A model generated the notes under the pieces. It was not told the origin of the DNA. It saw only the letters and a program-made list of their open reading frames with translations, and did not search any database. From NCBI GenBank assembly GCA_903828455.1, contig CAIKMJ010000073.1, positions 58,422 to 122,421 on the forward strand: a stretch of DNA of 64,000 bases. Reading direction: 5' to 3'. Shown here one piece after another: positions 41,883 through 51,117 of the stretch. The position numbers were made by a program, and so were the translations under genes. This stretch comes from an uncultured Acidobacteriia bacterium. GTDB taxonomy: Bacteria; Acidobacteriota; Terriglobia; Bryobacterales; Bryobacteraceae. The stretch's first letter is position 1, and every line of letters begins with the position of its first letter.

Positions 41883-43869
41883 TTTTCTTCCCCACTCCCA
41901 CGACTTCCGTACGCGGGTAAGACCGCGCGACCTTACTCGGAATGAGACAGACGAGCGTGCCGCAAATCAGCACCACGCAGCCGACCCAGATCCAGGTAAC
42001 CAGCGGAAACACGTACGCCTGCAACGTGGCCTTGTTGCCCTCGCGCGACGCATAGTTGATGTAAAGATCTTCGTTCAGGCGCGTCCGCAGCGCCACTTCC
42101 GCCGTGCCCTGCTTGGCCGTCTTATAGAAGCGGCGCGTCGGCTCCAGCTGGCCCAGCGGCTGGCCGTTCTTCGAAACGTCCAGAATCGCCGTGTCCCACA
42201 CGTAATCGTCGGTCTCACCCTCGGTGAGGTTGACGACCTTGAGCGAGTAAGAGCCCACCGTCATCGTGTCGCCCTTGTTCACCTCGCCCACCGCGGTCTG
42301 GTTGAACGGGTGCCCGCTCCATCCGATGAACATCAGCACCATGCCCATGTGGACCAGGTAGCCGCCATAGCGCCGCGTGTTGCGATAGGTCAGCTCCACG
42401 ATTGCCGGCACAAGCCCCATCTTCGTCTTCTCGTTGATCGCCGCGGCGCCGCGCAGGAACTCCAGCACGATGGTGGCGGCCACGAAGAAGCACAGCCCGA
42501 GCGAAATGATCGAGTACGGATAGCGCATGCCGCCGATGTACAGGCCGGCAACCACCACCAGCATTCCGATCCCCGGCCACTGGAAGTTCTTCCGCAGACT
42601 CTCCATCGACGTGCGGCGCCACGCAAACAGCGGCCCGACGCCGGTCAGGAACAGCAGAAACAGGCCGATCGGCACCATCAGGCGGTTAAACCAGACGGCA
42701 TCCAGGCTGATCTTCTCCGACGCGAATTTTTCCGTCAGCACCGGGAACATCGTGCCCCACAGAACCGCAAAGCAGCTCGCCAGCAGGATCAGGTTATTGA
42801 ACAGGAAGCTCGATTCCCGCGAGACCACGCTTTCCAGTTCCGACTCGCTCTTCAGATAAGGCAGGCGATCGAGAATCAGCCACACCGTGGCCGCAATGCC
42901 AACCGAAAGGAACGTCACGAAATACTTGCCAATGGGCGATTCGGCAAACGCATGCACCGAACTGATGATGCCCGAACGCGTCAGGAACGTCCCGTAGATG
43001 CAGAGGAAGAACGTGGCCGCAATCAGCACCATGTTCCAGACCTTCATCATGCCCTTCTTTTCCTGCATCATCACCGAGTGCAGAAACGCCGTGGAAGCCA
43101 GCCACGGCAGCAGCGAAGCGTTCTCCACCGGATCCCACATCCAGTAGCCGCCCCAGCCGAGCACATGATAAGCCCACGCCGAACCGAGCATGATGCCGGT
43201 CCCCTGGAACAGCCACGTCACGATCGTCCAGCGGCGCGTGGTGTGGATCCAGCTCTCGCCCGGCGCTTTCGTAATAAGCGACCCCATGGCGAAGGCAAAC
43301 GGCACGGCAAAGCCGACGTAGCCCAGATACAGCATCGGCGGATGAATCACCATCGCCCAGTACTGCAGCAGCGGATTGAGCCCCAGTCCGTCGGGAACCG
43401 ACGTAACAACTTTATCGAGCGCCAGCACCTGGAACGGGCTGACGACGAAGGCATTCAGAATCAGGAAAAACAGCTGGACGCATTCGAGGATCGCCAGCGC
43501 CCACGGCATGATGAGCCGGTGCCGGTTCTTACTGGTCAGGACAACGACCGCGCCGTACGTGGAAAGAATCCAGCTCCAGAACAGCAGCGAACCTTCCTGC
43601 CCGCCCCACCAGGCGGAGAACTTATAGAAGGTCGGCATGGCGCGGTTGGTATGCGACGCCACGTAGGCCATCCGCATATCGCCCGTCATCAGCGAATAGA
43701 TCAGGACTCCGGCAGCCGTGGTAACCAGCAGCCACACCGCAATCACCGCGCGCGCGCCGCTCAGAATCAGGAAGGGCTTATTCTTCAGACGTCCCGTAAC
43801 GCTCGCGACAATCGCATAGAGCGAAATGCAGAACGCCAGCAAAAGTGCGAGGGCACCTACGTTTTCCAT
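41863..43869 (-). CDS. ccmF: Cytochrome c haem lyase subunit CcmF
   Basis: 668-aa polytopic protein (about 14 helices) that joins haem from CcmE to the apocytochrome. The WWD motif is 'LGWGGYWMWDPVENASLLPW', and conserved histidines occur in 'VIHPPMLYLGYVG', 'AYHVLGW' and 'YLVHMGMVLMFIGW'. A large periplasmic C-terminal loop precedes the last helix. Length is typical. It lies 28 bp downstream of ccmE in the same operon. Confidence 0.95.
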   Translation of the reverse strand: MENVGALALLLAFCISLYAIVASVTGRLKNKPFLILSGARAVIAVWLLVTTAAGVLIYSLMTGDMRMAYVASHTNRAMPTFYKFSAWWGGQEGSLLFWSWILSTYGAVVVLTSKNRHRLIMPWALAILECVQLFFLILNAFVVSPFQVLALDKVVTSVPDGLGLNPLLQYWAMVIHPPMLYLGYVGFAVPFAFAMGSLITKAPGESWIHTTRRWTIVTWLFQGTGIMLGSAWAYHVLGWGGYWMWDPVENASLLPWLASTAFLHSVMMQEKKGMMKVWNMVLIAATFFLCIYGTFLTRSGIISSVHAFAESPIGKYFVTFLSVGIAATVWLILDRLPYLKSESELESVVSRESSFLFNNLILLASCFAVLWGTMFPVLTEKFASEKISLDAVWFNRLMVPIGLFLLFLTGVGPLFAWRRTSMESLRKNFQWPGIGMLVVVAGLYIGGMRYPYSIISLGLCFFVAATIVLEFLRGAAAINEKTKMGLVPAIVELTYRNTRRYGGYLVHMGMVLMFIGWSGHPFNQTAVGEVNKGDTMTVGSYSLKVVNLTEGETDDYVWDTAILDVSKNGQPLGQLEPTRRFYKTAKQGTAEVALRTRLNEDLYINYASREGNKATLQAYVFPLVTWIWVGCVVLICGTLVCLIPSKVARSYPRTEVVGVGKKNAPVEA

Positions 43870-43897
43870 ATTGGATGAACTTTTCGACTGCTAAATT

Positions 43898-44398
43898 TTA
43901 CAGGCTGGACCGCATGCTGTCGCCGCCGGGCGACGCGCCATTCGGAGACATCGTATTCGGCGCACCCTGCGTGGCCGGAGCCTTCGGCTGCAACCCCTGC
44001 GGAGCCATACCCGGAGCCGGAGCGTATTTGGACGCGCACTTGGCCTGAATTTCCTGAGCGTGAAACACTCCGTCGGCGCCGAGCTTTCCCGCCGCCAGCG
44101 CCTGCGCGCCGTCGCGGAACGTATCCGGCAGCGGATCGCGGCCTTCATAAGCCACGCGCAGAACTTCTTTATCCTGAACCAGATTGAACTTCACGAAGCC
44201 GGCTTCGTGGACAATCGAATTGGCCTGCACGTCGCCGCCCACGCGGATGTGGCGCTTCTGCGCGTCGTCGCCCATTTTGCGCAGCTCGGTGACGGTCTTG
44301 TAATAGGTCTGCGAGCTTTGAATGCCCTGCATGGCGACGAACAGCAGGGAACCCAGGATGACCACGATCAGAGCCGCGAACTTCCCGTACTTTTTCAT
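43898..44398 (-). CDS. ccmE: Haem chaperone CcmE, CxxxY variant
   Basis: 166-aa periplasmic haem chaperone with an N-terminal membrane anchor ('FAALIVVILGSLLFVAMQGI') and an OB-fold ('KRHIRVGGDVQANSIVHEAG', 'VKFNLVQDKEVLRVAYEGRD', 'PLPDTFRDGAQALAAGKLGA'). In the classical protein haem is bound by the histidine of HxxxY. Here the position is Cys121 in 'AKCASKYAP' (Cys121-x3-Tyr125), the cysteine variant known from some deltaproteobacteria, Gram-positives and archaea. A Pro/Gly/Met-rich tail of ~40 residues follows. It is the first gene of the operon, with a TATACT -10 and an AGAGGA ribosome-binding site just upstream. Confidence 0.92.
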   Translation of the reverse strand: MKKYGKFAALIVVILGSLLFVAMQGIQSSQTYYKTVTELRKMGDDAQKRHIRVGGDVQANSIVHEAGFVKFNLVQDKEVLRVAYEGRDPLPDTFRDGAQALAAGKLGADGVFHAQEIQAKCASKYAPAPGMAPQGLQPKAPATQGAPNTMSPNGASPGGDSMRSSL

Positions 44399-44401
44399 AT
44401 T

Positions 44402-44421
44402 TCCTCTAAGACATTAGTATA
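44402..44421 (-). promoter_or_regulatory. Candidate -10 and ribosome-binding site of the ccm operon
   Basis: On the minus strand TATACT (44421-44416) lies 18 bp before the ccmE ATG, and the AGAGGA ribosome-binding site (44407-44402) lies between them. The 112-bp gap to eda also shows GC-rich inverted repeats (GGGCCCCGGGGCC-like, near 44440-44460), perhaps the eda terminator. No clear -35. Confidence 0.4.
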
Positions 44422-44510
44422 CGCCCGCCAGCGCAAAACGGCCCCGGGGCCCGGTCAGCCGGGACGCCCGCAGCGGCGTCGCGGACCGGCGCACAAAAAC
44501 CCGCGGGATG

Positions 44511-45200
44511 CTAATCGCCGAACTCGGCGTGCGCGCTTTCGGGATGTGCCTGACGCTGTTCCCGCGCCTTCTTCACCATCACGAGGTAACGGCGGGCCAG
44601 TTCCTGAATCCAGTCCGCCTTGCGCTCCCGCACCGCGTTGCGCGGAATCAGATGCTCGCCAATACCGACTGCTGCGGCACCCGCCACGATGTAATCGGCG
44701 GCATTCTGCTGAGTAACGCCGCCCGATGCGATAAATGACGCGCGCGGAAACGGCCCCTTCAGCGCGCGGATGTAACCCGGACCGCCGACGTGCCCGCAGG
44801 GGAAAATCTTGATGAAATCCGCGCCGGAACTCACCGCCAGTTGCACTTCGCTCGGCGTGAGCGCCCCGGGCATGGCAACAACACCGGCCTGCACCGAGAA
44901 CTCCAACACTTCGATGACCAGGCCCGGACTGGTTACAAACATGGCCCCCGCGTCGAGACAGCGCTTCGCCGCATTCAGATCGAGCACCGTCCCCGCGCCC
45001 ACCACCATCCCCGGGTGCTCCCTGCGGATTTGCGACAGCACCGCAAACACCCCGGGGACCGTGAGGGTCAGTTCCACGATCGGAATCCCCCCCTGCGCCA
45101 CCGTTTCGACGGCAAACATCGCCTCCTCCGCCGACCCCGCGCGCACGGCGGGGACGATGGCCACTTCTTCGATTAAGGCTCGAACCTGCTCTTTCGTCAT
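44511..45200 (-). CDS. eda: KDPG/KHG aldolase
   Basis: Class I aldolase of the Entner-Doudoroff pathway, cleaving 2-keto-3-deoxy-6-phosphogluconate (or 4-hydroxy-2-oxoglutarate), 229 aa. Motifs: 'VPAVRAGSAEEA', 'IVELTLTVPG' with the conserved Glu, 'MVVGAGTVLD', 'FVTSPGLVIEVLEF', 'MPGALTPSEV', the Schiff-base lysine in 'ADFIKIFPCGHVGGPGYIRA' and 'IASGGVTQQNAADYI'. The C-terminal tail is about 20 residues longer than usual and highly charged. No other Entner-Doudoroff gene is next to it. It follows the RND pump gene's 3' side without sharing its strand order logic, so it may be independently expressed. Confidence 0.94.
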   Translation of the reverse strand: MTKEQVRALIEEVAIVPAVRAGSAEEAMFAVETVAQGGIPIVELTLTVPGVFAVLSQIRREHPGMVVGAGTVLDLNAAKRCLDAGAMFVTSPGLVIEVLEFSVQAGVVAMPGALTPSEVQLAVSSGADFIKIFPCGHVGGPGYIRALKGPFPRASFIASGGVTQQNAADYIVAGAAAVGIGEHLIPRNAVRERKADWIQELARRYLVMVKKAREQRQAHPESAHAEFGD

Positions 45201-45232
45201 ACGATGCGGAAGCCTCCCGGTCCTGCGCCCGG

Positions 45233-48200
45233 CTATTCGTGTTCGTTTTCGGGCGACGGCAGCACGTCATTATCGCTGGCCACCCAGACGTACAGGGTCG
45301 GCAGCAGGAACACACTCAGGATAAGGGCTGCGAGCAACCCGCCCACAATCACAATCGCAAAGGGGCGCTGCGAATCCGAACCGATGCCGTGCGAAAGTGC
45401 CGCCGGAAGCAGCCCGATGCTGGCCACCAGCGTCGTCATCATGATGGGCCGGAGCCGCTCCACCGAACCCTGCACCGCCGCGTCAAGAACCGTCTGCCCG
45501 CGCGAGCGCAGCTGATTGATGTACTCCAGCATGATGACGCCGGTCTGCACCGACACGCCGAACAGCGCGAGGAAGCCAACGCCGGAGGAAACGCTGAAGT
45601 GCGTCTGCGTAAACAGCAGCGCCGCCAGCCCGCCGATGGGCGCCATGGCCACGTTCGCCAGAATCAGCACCACCCACTTCACCGAACCGAACATCGTGTA
45701 AAGGATCAGGCAAATCGCCAGCAGCGTAATCGGCACAATAATCATCAGGCGCTGCGACGAACGCTTCGCGCTTTCGTATTCTCCGGCCCAGACCAGATGG
45801 TATCCGACCGGAAGTTTTACCTGTTTTTCAACCTTCGCGATCGCCTCTTCCACCGTGCTGCCAAGATCCCGCCCCACGACGCTGAATTTCAGCGCGACAT
45901 AGCGTGAGTTCCCTTCACGGGAGATGACCGACGCGCCGTCCAGTACGCGTACATCGCAAACCTGGGCCAGCGATACGCGTTCGCCGGACGGAGACAGCAG
46001 ACGAATCCGCTCCACGGCTTCCTTTGTACTTCGGGCCTCGGCGTTGTAGCGGACCACAAGATCGTAACGCTGTTCCCCCTGCAGCACCTGGCTGACAGCT
46101 TTTCCGCCCACCGCCGTCTCCACCGCATCCTGCACATCGGCCACATTCAGGCCGAAACGCGCGGCAGCCTTGCGATTCACCGCGAATTCGAGATTGGGCT
46201 GCCCGATCACCCGGAACAGGCCAAGATCCGCCACCCCCTCGACTCCTCTCATGACGTTCAGGATTTCATCTCCCTTGCCCTCGAGTGTCTTCAGATCGGT
46301 GCCGTAAATCTTGATCGCCAGCTGGCCCTTCACGCCGCTGACGGCCTCTTCCATGTTGTCGGAAATTGGCTGCGAATAGTTCCACAGCCCGCCGGGATAC
46401 TTTTGCAGCTCGCGGTCAATCGCGGCAATGAGTTTTTCTTTGTCCTGCCCGAATACCGGCCGCCATTCTTCCTTCGGCTTCAGATCGATAAAGTATTCCG
46501 TGTTGAAAAAACCGGCCGTATCGGTGCCGTCATCCGGGCGGCCAGTCTGCGACACAACCTGCTTCACTTCCGGGAAAGACGCAATGATTACCCGGGCGCG
46601 GTTCATGAAAAGGACGCTTTCCGCCGGGCCCGTACTGGGCGCAAGCGTGGCGCGGGCCCAGATGGCGCCTTCATCCAGATGCGGCAAAAATTCCGAGCCA
46701 ATCACGCCGCTGCCCGCAAGATACCCCGATACGCCAACTGCGCACAGCGCGATCGCGCACGTGATCCAGCGAAAGCGGATGGCCTGCCGCACCGCCAGCC
46801 GGTAGCCTCGCGTCGTCCATTCCATCAGCGGATTTCTCCACTCCGTGACGCGATTGCCGAACACGAAACTGCAAAACGCCGGCGCGATCATCATCGCGAA
46901 GAGCAACGCCCCGAGCAGCGCGAAGCTCACCGTCCACGCCATAGGCTTAAACAGCCGCCCCTCCACCCGCTGCAGCGTAAAGATAGGGATGTAGGCGGTA
47001 ATAATGATGCCGATCGCGTAGAAAACCGGCCGCTGGACCTCGTGCGCGGATTCCCGGATGTGCTCCATCGTCGTCTTGCCGGCGCCCGGTTCGCGATGAC
47101 TGAGATTGCGGACAATATTCTCCACCATCACCACCGCGCCCTCCACCACCATCCCGAAATCGAGGGCACCGAGCGAAAGCAGATTGGCGGGAATATTGTT
47201 GAGCCGCAGACAGATCGAGGCAAACAGCAGCGAAAACGGAATCGTCAGCGCCACAATAAACGCGCCACGCAGATTCCCGAGGAAAAGGAAGAGAATCAGC
47301 GCAACCAGCACGATGCCTTCCGTGAGGTTGTGCAGCACCGTGTGCGTCGTGAAGTGAAGCAGGTCGCTTCTGTCGAGGTGCGGAATAATCTTCACGCCCG
47401 GCGGCAGCAGATGGTCGTTCAGCTCTTTCACTTTGGCGTGAATCGCCTCCAGCGTCGAGTCCGAGTCGGCCCCCTTGCGCAGCAGCACGATGCCGGATAC
47501 GACATCACTGTCGTCCAGCACCTTTCCGTCCTGCCGGTGAATCGCTTTGCCAAGCTGTCCAAGACGGATCTTCGGTCCCTGCGTGACTGTCGCAATATCG
47601 CGCACGCGAATGGCAGTGCCGTGCTGCGTCCTGATCAGCGTGTCCGCGATGTCGTCGACACTGTTCATCAGTCCGACAGCCCGCACATTGATCTGCTGCA
47701 TCCCCGCCTCGAGGAAGCTCCCCCCGGCGTTCGTATTATTGCTGGCCAGTTGCTGCTCCACCTGCCCGATGGTCAGGCCGTAAGCGACCAGCTTATCCGG
47801 ATCGACCCGCACCTGATACTCGCGCGTCGTCCCGCCAAAACTGCTGACGTCCACCACGTTTGGCACCGACCGGAACTGCTTCTCCAGCACCCAGTCCTCC
47901 AGCGACTTCAGCTCCATCAGATCCACCGCGGGGTTCGTGCTCTTCAGCGTGTAGAAATAAATCTGCCCCACCGGACTCCAGTCGGACCCGATCACCGGCT
48001 GCAGGCCGTTCGGCAGACTGACCTGCGACAGGCGCTCCAGCACTTTTTGCCTGTTCGTGTCGTTGGCCGACTCATCGTCGAAGATCATCATGACGCTCGA
48101 CAGCCCGAAGGTGGATACCGAACGGAGACTATCAAGATGCGGAATCCCGTTCATGGAAATTTCCAGCGGAACGGTCACCTGCTGTTCCACTTCCTCGGCG

Positions 48201-48370
48201 GCCCGGCCGGGCCATTGCGTGATCACCTGCACATAATTATTGGCGACATCCGGATAGGCTTCCACCGGCAGATTGTGAAACGATACCCCGCCCCAGATCA
48301 GCAGCAGCAGCGTCGCCAGCAGCACCAGGAAACGGTTGTTCAGCGAAAATGCGATAATCGCCTGAATCAT
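45233..48370 (-). CDS. RND efflux pump inner-membrane subunit, heavy-metal (CzcA/CusA) type
   Basis: 1045-aa proton-driven pump with 12 helices and two large periplasmic loops. It starts 'MIQAIIAFSLNNRFLVLLAT', like CzcA. Helix 4 carries the proton-relay region 'LGALDFGMVVEGAVVMVEN': Asp404, Glu410 and Glu417 align with the CzcA triad Asp402/Asp408/Glu415, so the middle Asp is replaced by Glu. Other landmarks are 'TREYQVRVDPDKLVAYGLT', 'SEFLPHLDEGAIW' and 'FLALFGVSVQTGVIMLEYIN'. The fusion-protein and TolC genes are directly upstream in one operon. The metal specificity is not evident; CusA-type methionine relays cannot be assigned safely. Confidence 0.93.
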   Translation of the reverse strand: MIQAIIAFSLNNRFLVLLATLLLLIWGGVSFHNLPVEAYPDVANNYVQVITQWPGRAAEEVEQQVTVPLEISMNGIPHLDSLRSVSTFGLSSVMMIFDDESANDTNRQKVLERLSQVSLPNGLQPVIGSDWSPVGQIYFYTLKSTNPAVDLMELKSLEDWVLEKQFRSVPNVVDVSSFGGTTREYQVRVDPDKLVAYGLTIGQVEQQLASNNTNAGGSFLEAGMQQINVRAVGLMNSVDDIADTLIRTQHGTAIRVRDIATVTQGPKIRLGQLGKAIHRQDGKVLDDSDVVSGIVLLRKGADSDSTLEAIHAKVKELNDHLLPPGVKIIPHLDRSDLLHFTTHTVLHNLTEGIVLVALILFLFLGNLRGAFIVALTIPFSLLFASICLRLNNIPANLLSLGALDFGMVVEGAVVMVENIVRNLSHREPGAGKTTMEHIRESAHEVQRPVFYAIGIIITAYIPIFTLQRVEGRLFKPMAWTVSFALLGALLFAMMIAPAFCSFVFGNRVTEWRNPLMEWTTRGYRLAVRQAIRFRWITCAIALCAVGVSGYLAGSGVIGSEFLPHLDEGAIWARATLAPSTGPAESVLFMNRARVIIASFPEVKQVVSQTGRPDDGTDTAGFFNTEYFIDLKPKEEWRPVFGQDKEKLIAAIDRELQKYPGGLWNYSQPISDNMEEAVSGVKGQLAIKIYGTDLKTLEGKGDEILNVMRGVEGVADLGLFRVIGQPNLEFAVNRKAAARFGLNVADVQDAVETAVGGKAVSQVLQGEQRYDLVVRYNAEARSTKEAVERIRLLSPSGERVSLAQVCDVRVLDGASVISREGNSRYVALKFSVVGRDLGSTVEEAIAKVEKQVKLPVGYHLVWAGEYESAKRSSQRLMIIVPITLLAICLILYTMFGSVKWVVLILANVAMAPIGGLAALLFTQTHFSVSSGVGFLALFGVSVQTGVIMLEYINQLRSRGQTVLDAAVQGSVERLRPIMMTTLVASIGLLPAALSHGIGSDSQRPFAIVIVGGLLAALILSVFLLPTLYVWVASDNDVLPSPENEHE

Positions 48371-48377
48371 TTCATCC

Positions 48378-49538
48378 CTATTGTTCGGAAGAGTTCTGCA
48401 GGATCAGCGCGTTCCTGACCACCTGATCGCCGGGATTGATGCCGGTGACCTCCTGCATATTGCCCGGCTGCATATTGCCGCCCACCACTTCGACGCGCCT
48501 GAACTGCTTGCCGCCGGCCGGCTCGTACACCCAGTCGCGATCGTGCAGATGCAGTATCGCGCTCGCAGGCACCAGCGCCCGCACCTGTTTCTGCGTGCCG
48601 TGGAAAGTGGCCGTAACGAACATGCCGAACCGCATCGTCTCGTCCTTGTTTTCCACCTCCAGCCGAACCTTGCCGGTGCGGATGTTGGGATCCATAATGG
48701 GCGAAATATTGCTGACCGTCGCGCGCAAAACCTTGTCGGGATAGGCATTCAGACGGACATCGGCCGCCTGACCGAGTTTGATACTGTGCAGATCGTTCTC
48801 AAACACGTCGCAGAGTATCCAGACGCGGGAAAGATCCGAGATGGTGAACGGATTGGCCGACGCCGAAATGCCCTGAATAGCCGCGGCATTCGTCACCTGC
48901 TGATCCGTAATGACACCCGAAACCGGCGCGAGGATATTCACGATGGGCGTCGGATGGTCTTTATCGGCGCCCAGAATCTTCAGACGCTGCTCCGCGGTCT
49001 CGACCGTGACCTTCGCCTTGTCCTCCGTATCGACCGCAACTTCCAGATCTTTCTGTGCGATGGCGCCCTTTTCCAGCAGGATCCTGGCTCGGTCCAGCTG
49101 GGCACGCGCCAGAACTTCATCCACCACCGCCTGGCGGTAATCGGAGAAAGCGGCGGAGATGTCGGCGCTCTGCACCTTCATCAGCAGCTGGCCTTCTTTG
49201 ACCGTATCGCCGAGCCGCGCGTGAATTTCGATCACGCGGCCGGTCGCGATCGAGATCACCGGAATATTGCGCGAAACATCCGGCGTCACCGAACCGGTGA
49301 CATTCAGCTCGTCGGCAGCGTCGAATCGACCGGCGGCCACGGCCGGATACATCTCCGGCTTATCCACCGACACCAGGTTCGAATTGCCGGCCTGCACCAC
49401 CTGAGCGGGCGGCGGCGCCTCGTCCTTCGGGTCGGCCTTTTCGGCTTCTTTACTACCGCCGCAGCCAGCCAGCCCGAAACTCAGGGCGGCGCCGAGGCAA
49501 GTTACTGCCAGCATTTTGCGGGGCATTTTGGGAGTCAT
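48378..49538 (-). CDS. RND periplasmic adaptor (membrane fusion) lipoprotein
   Basis: 386-aa adaptor of the HlyD/CusB-CzcB kind. A lipoprotein signal ends in 'ALSFGLAGCGGS' (lipobox LAGC). The barrel-sandwich half-motifs 'ISIATGRVIEIHARLGDTVK' and 'ILAPVSGVITDQQV' flank an alpha-hairpin ('AQLDRARILLEKGAIAQKDL'). The beta-barrel and membrane-proximal domains follow ('GKVRLEVENKDETMRFGMFV', 'VPASAILHLHDRDWVYEPAG'). The ATG at 49538 overlaps the stop of the TolC-like gene (ATGA); a longer frame to 49592 is less likely. It links the pump to the outer-membrane channel. Confidence 0.92.
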   Translation of the reverse strand: MTPKMPRKMLAVTCLGAALSFGLAGCGGSKEAEKADPKDEAPPPAQVVQAGNSNLVSVDKPEMYPAVAAGRFDAADELNVTGSVTPDVSRNIPVISIATGRVIEIHARLGDTVKEGQLLMKVQSADISAAFSDYRQAVVDEVLARAQLDRARILLEKGAIAQKDLEVAVDTEDKAKVTVETAEQRLKILGADKDHPTPIVNILAPVSGVITDQQVTNAAAIQGISASANPFTISDLSRVWILCDVFENDLHSIKLGQAADVRLNAYPDKVLRATVSNISPIMDPNIRTGKVRLEVENKDETMRFGMFVTATFHGTQKQVRALVPASAILHLHDRDWVYEPAGGKQFRRVEVVGGNMQPGNMQEVTGINPGDQVVRNALILQNSSEQ

Positions 49539-50836
49539 TGGATCACTTCCCGGCCAACGGCCAGATTGAGCTGGCTCGCGGCGCCGAGCCACGAACCGAT
49601 CAGATTCACGTAGTTGAGCTGCACGCTGCGATAGTCATTCTGCGCGCTCAGAAAATCGAGCAGCGTCGCCCCGCCGCGCTGATAAGCGAAAGCTACCGTC
49701 TCCCGCACCCTGGCGGCACGGTCGAGGTAACGATCCTTATAGGCGCGCAACAGCACGAGATTGGAAGTCAGCGTGGCGAAAGCGGAATCCACGTCGTTAA
49801 AGACCTGCAGGGTGGCAGCCTCCTGCAACCGCTGATTGCGGCGTATATCGATCTCCGTTCGCTCCTTTTCGCCCTGATTGCGATCGAAAATGCGCAGCGG
49901 AATACTCACGCTCGCGCCGATCGTGTTGTTGTCGAACGGATTGTTGAAGGAGGGGTTGTGCGAGATCCATCCGCTGAACGTCGGGTCGGTCGACCCGTTG
50001 GCCACCGCCAGCTGATGATCGGTCTTCGCCTTGTCGACAGCCTGCAGCGCGGCCCTGAGATCGGGGCGCGCGTCGAGCGCGATGCGGCGGAACTCTTCGA
50101 GCGAACGGCCCGGATCGGCGAACTCGAACGGCCCGGTCACGTCGAACTGATCCACGGGCGTCTTGTCACTCAGCAACTGCTGCAGCTGGATCTTGGCGGT
50201 GCGCAGATTCACCAGCGCCATCTGAATATCGGACTCATACTGGATGCGCTGCAGCTCGAGGCGGTCGAGGTCGATCTGCGCAATGTCACCGGCGCCGAAC
50301 CGGTCGCGGCTGATCGAGAGCACTTTGTCGTAATACGTCAGATTGTCCTTCACCAGCGCCAGCACGGCCTTGGCCTGCAGCGTCTGCACGAAGGCGCCGC
50401 GCAGCGTGAACAAAAGATTGCGCTCCAGATCGTCCTGCTGCGAGCGGGCAATCGACGTTGCCTTCACCGCGCTGTCCAGACGAAGCTCCCGCTTGTTGGC
50501 GCGTTCATGCAGGTAGGTAATCGCAGGCACAAACTGCGTCCCCGCGAAGGGCCGCCAGGTGCCCTGCGAGGGAGTCAACTGGGTGCCGTCGGTGGAAAGC
50601 GAAACATCCGGAGTCGGCCGCAGAAAGGCGGTGATCTCCGCCGCCCGCGATTCGTCAATATTCAACTGGCCGGCCTGCAGCGTGGGATTGGCGTTATGAA
50701 AGCGTTCCCGCAACTGGTCCCACGTGTAAACTTTGACGCCTCCGGCGGGCGCGGACTGCGGCTGCTGCGCGCGCAGCAGCGGCGCGGCGCACAGAAGCGA
50801 GCACACGAAAATCGTCCGAATCGTTTTCAGCCTCAT
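49535..50836 (-). CDS. TolC-family outer-membrane efflux protein
   Basis: 433-aa outer-membrane factor with signal peptide (MRLKTIRTIFVCSLLCAAPL, cleaved near LRA-QQ). Two structurally repeated halves contain long helices, for example 'ARAELD'-like segments seen as 'KDNLTYYDKVLSISRDRFGA' with 'GDIAQIDLDRLELQRIQYES', and 'RVRETVAFAYQRGGATLLDF' with 'LSAQNDYRSVQLNYVNLIGS'. This G-x-h-x-x-x-D-h-L-x-A-Q-x-x pattern is the classic OEP repeat. First gene of the tripartite efflux operon; the divergent two-component system at 51118 may regulate it. Confidence 0.92.
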   Translation of the reverse strand: MRLKTIRTIFVCSLLCAAPLLRAQQPQSAPAGGVKVYTWDQLRERFHNANPTLQAGQLNIDESRAAEITAFLRPTPDVSLSTDGTQLTPSQGTWRPFAGTQFVPAITYLHERANKRELRLDSAVKATSIARSQQDDLERNLLFTLRGAFVQTLQAKAVLALVKDNLTYYDKVLSISRDRFGAGDIAQIDLDRLELQRIQYESDIQMALVNLRTAKIQLQQLLSDKTPVDQFDVTGPFEFADPGRSLEEFRRIALDARPDLRAALQAVDKAKTDHQLAVANGSTDPTFSGWISHNPSFNNPFDNNTIGASVSIPLRIFDRNQGEKERTEIDIRRNQRLQEAATLQVFNDVDSAFATLTSNLVLLRAYKDRYLDRAARVRETVAFAYQRGGATLLDFLSAQNDYRSVQLNYVNLIGSWLGAASQLNLAVGREVIQ

Positions 50837-51117
50837 GGAAATTGTTTCCGTTGCAGTTCCCGTCGCTCAAATCGCGCCGTGCCACAGGACGTGTTACGGA
50901 ACACCTGTCGCGGGTTCTCTGCTTTTCAGGTTAGCGGTGTCCAGTGGAGCGCCGCCATTATCTTTTGGCCAGCCGCCGGATATCTGTCAGACAAACTGTT
51001 GAAATCTTTCGGGTTAACTCTATCGAGCGGCGTCCGGTTCCTTTACTATCTTAGACAGAGTGGACGCGCGGACCGAATGCGCGGACGGAAACACCGGCTC
51101 CGTGCCAGCCAGCTAAA

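Noticed and set aside
41848..43878. 676-codon plus-strand ORF opposite ccmF
   Set aside because: Basic, repetitive, His/Arg/Gln-rich translation typical of an antisense shadow; ccmF on the other strand is certain.
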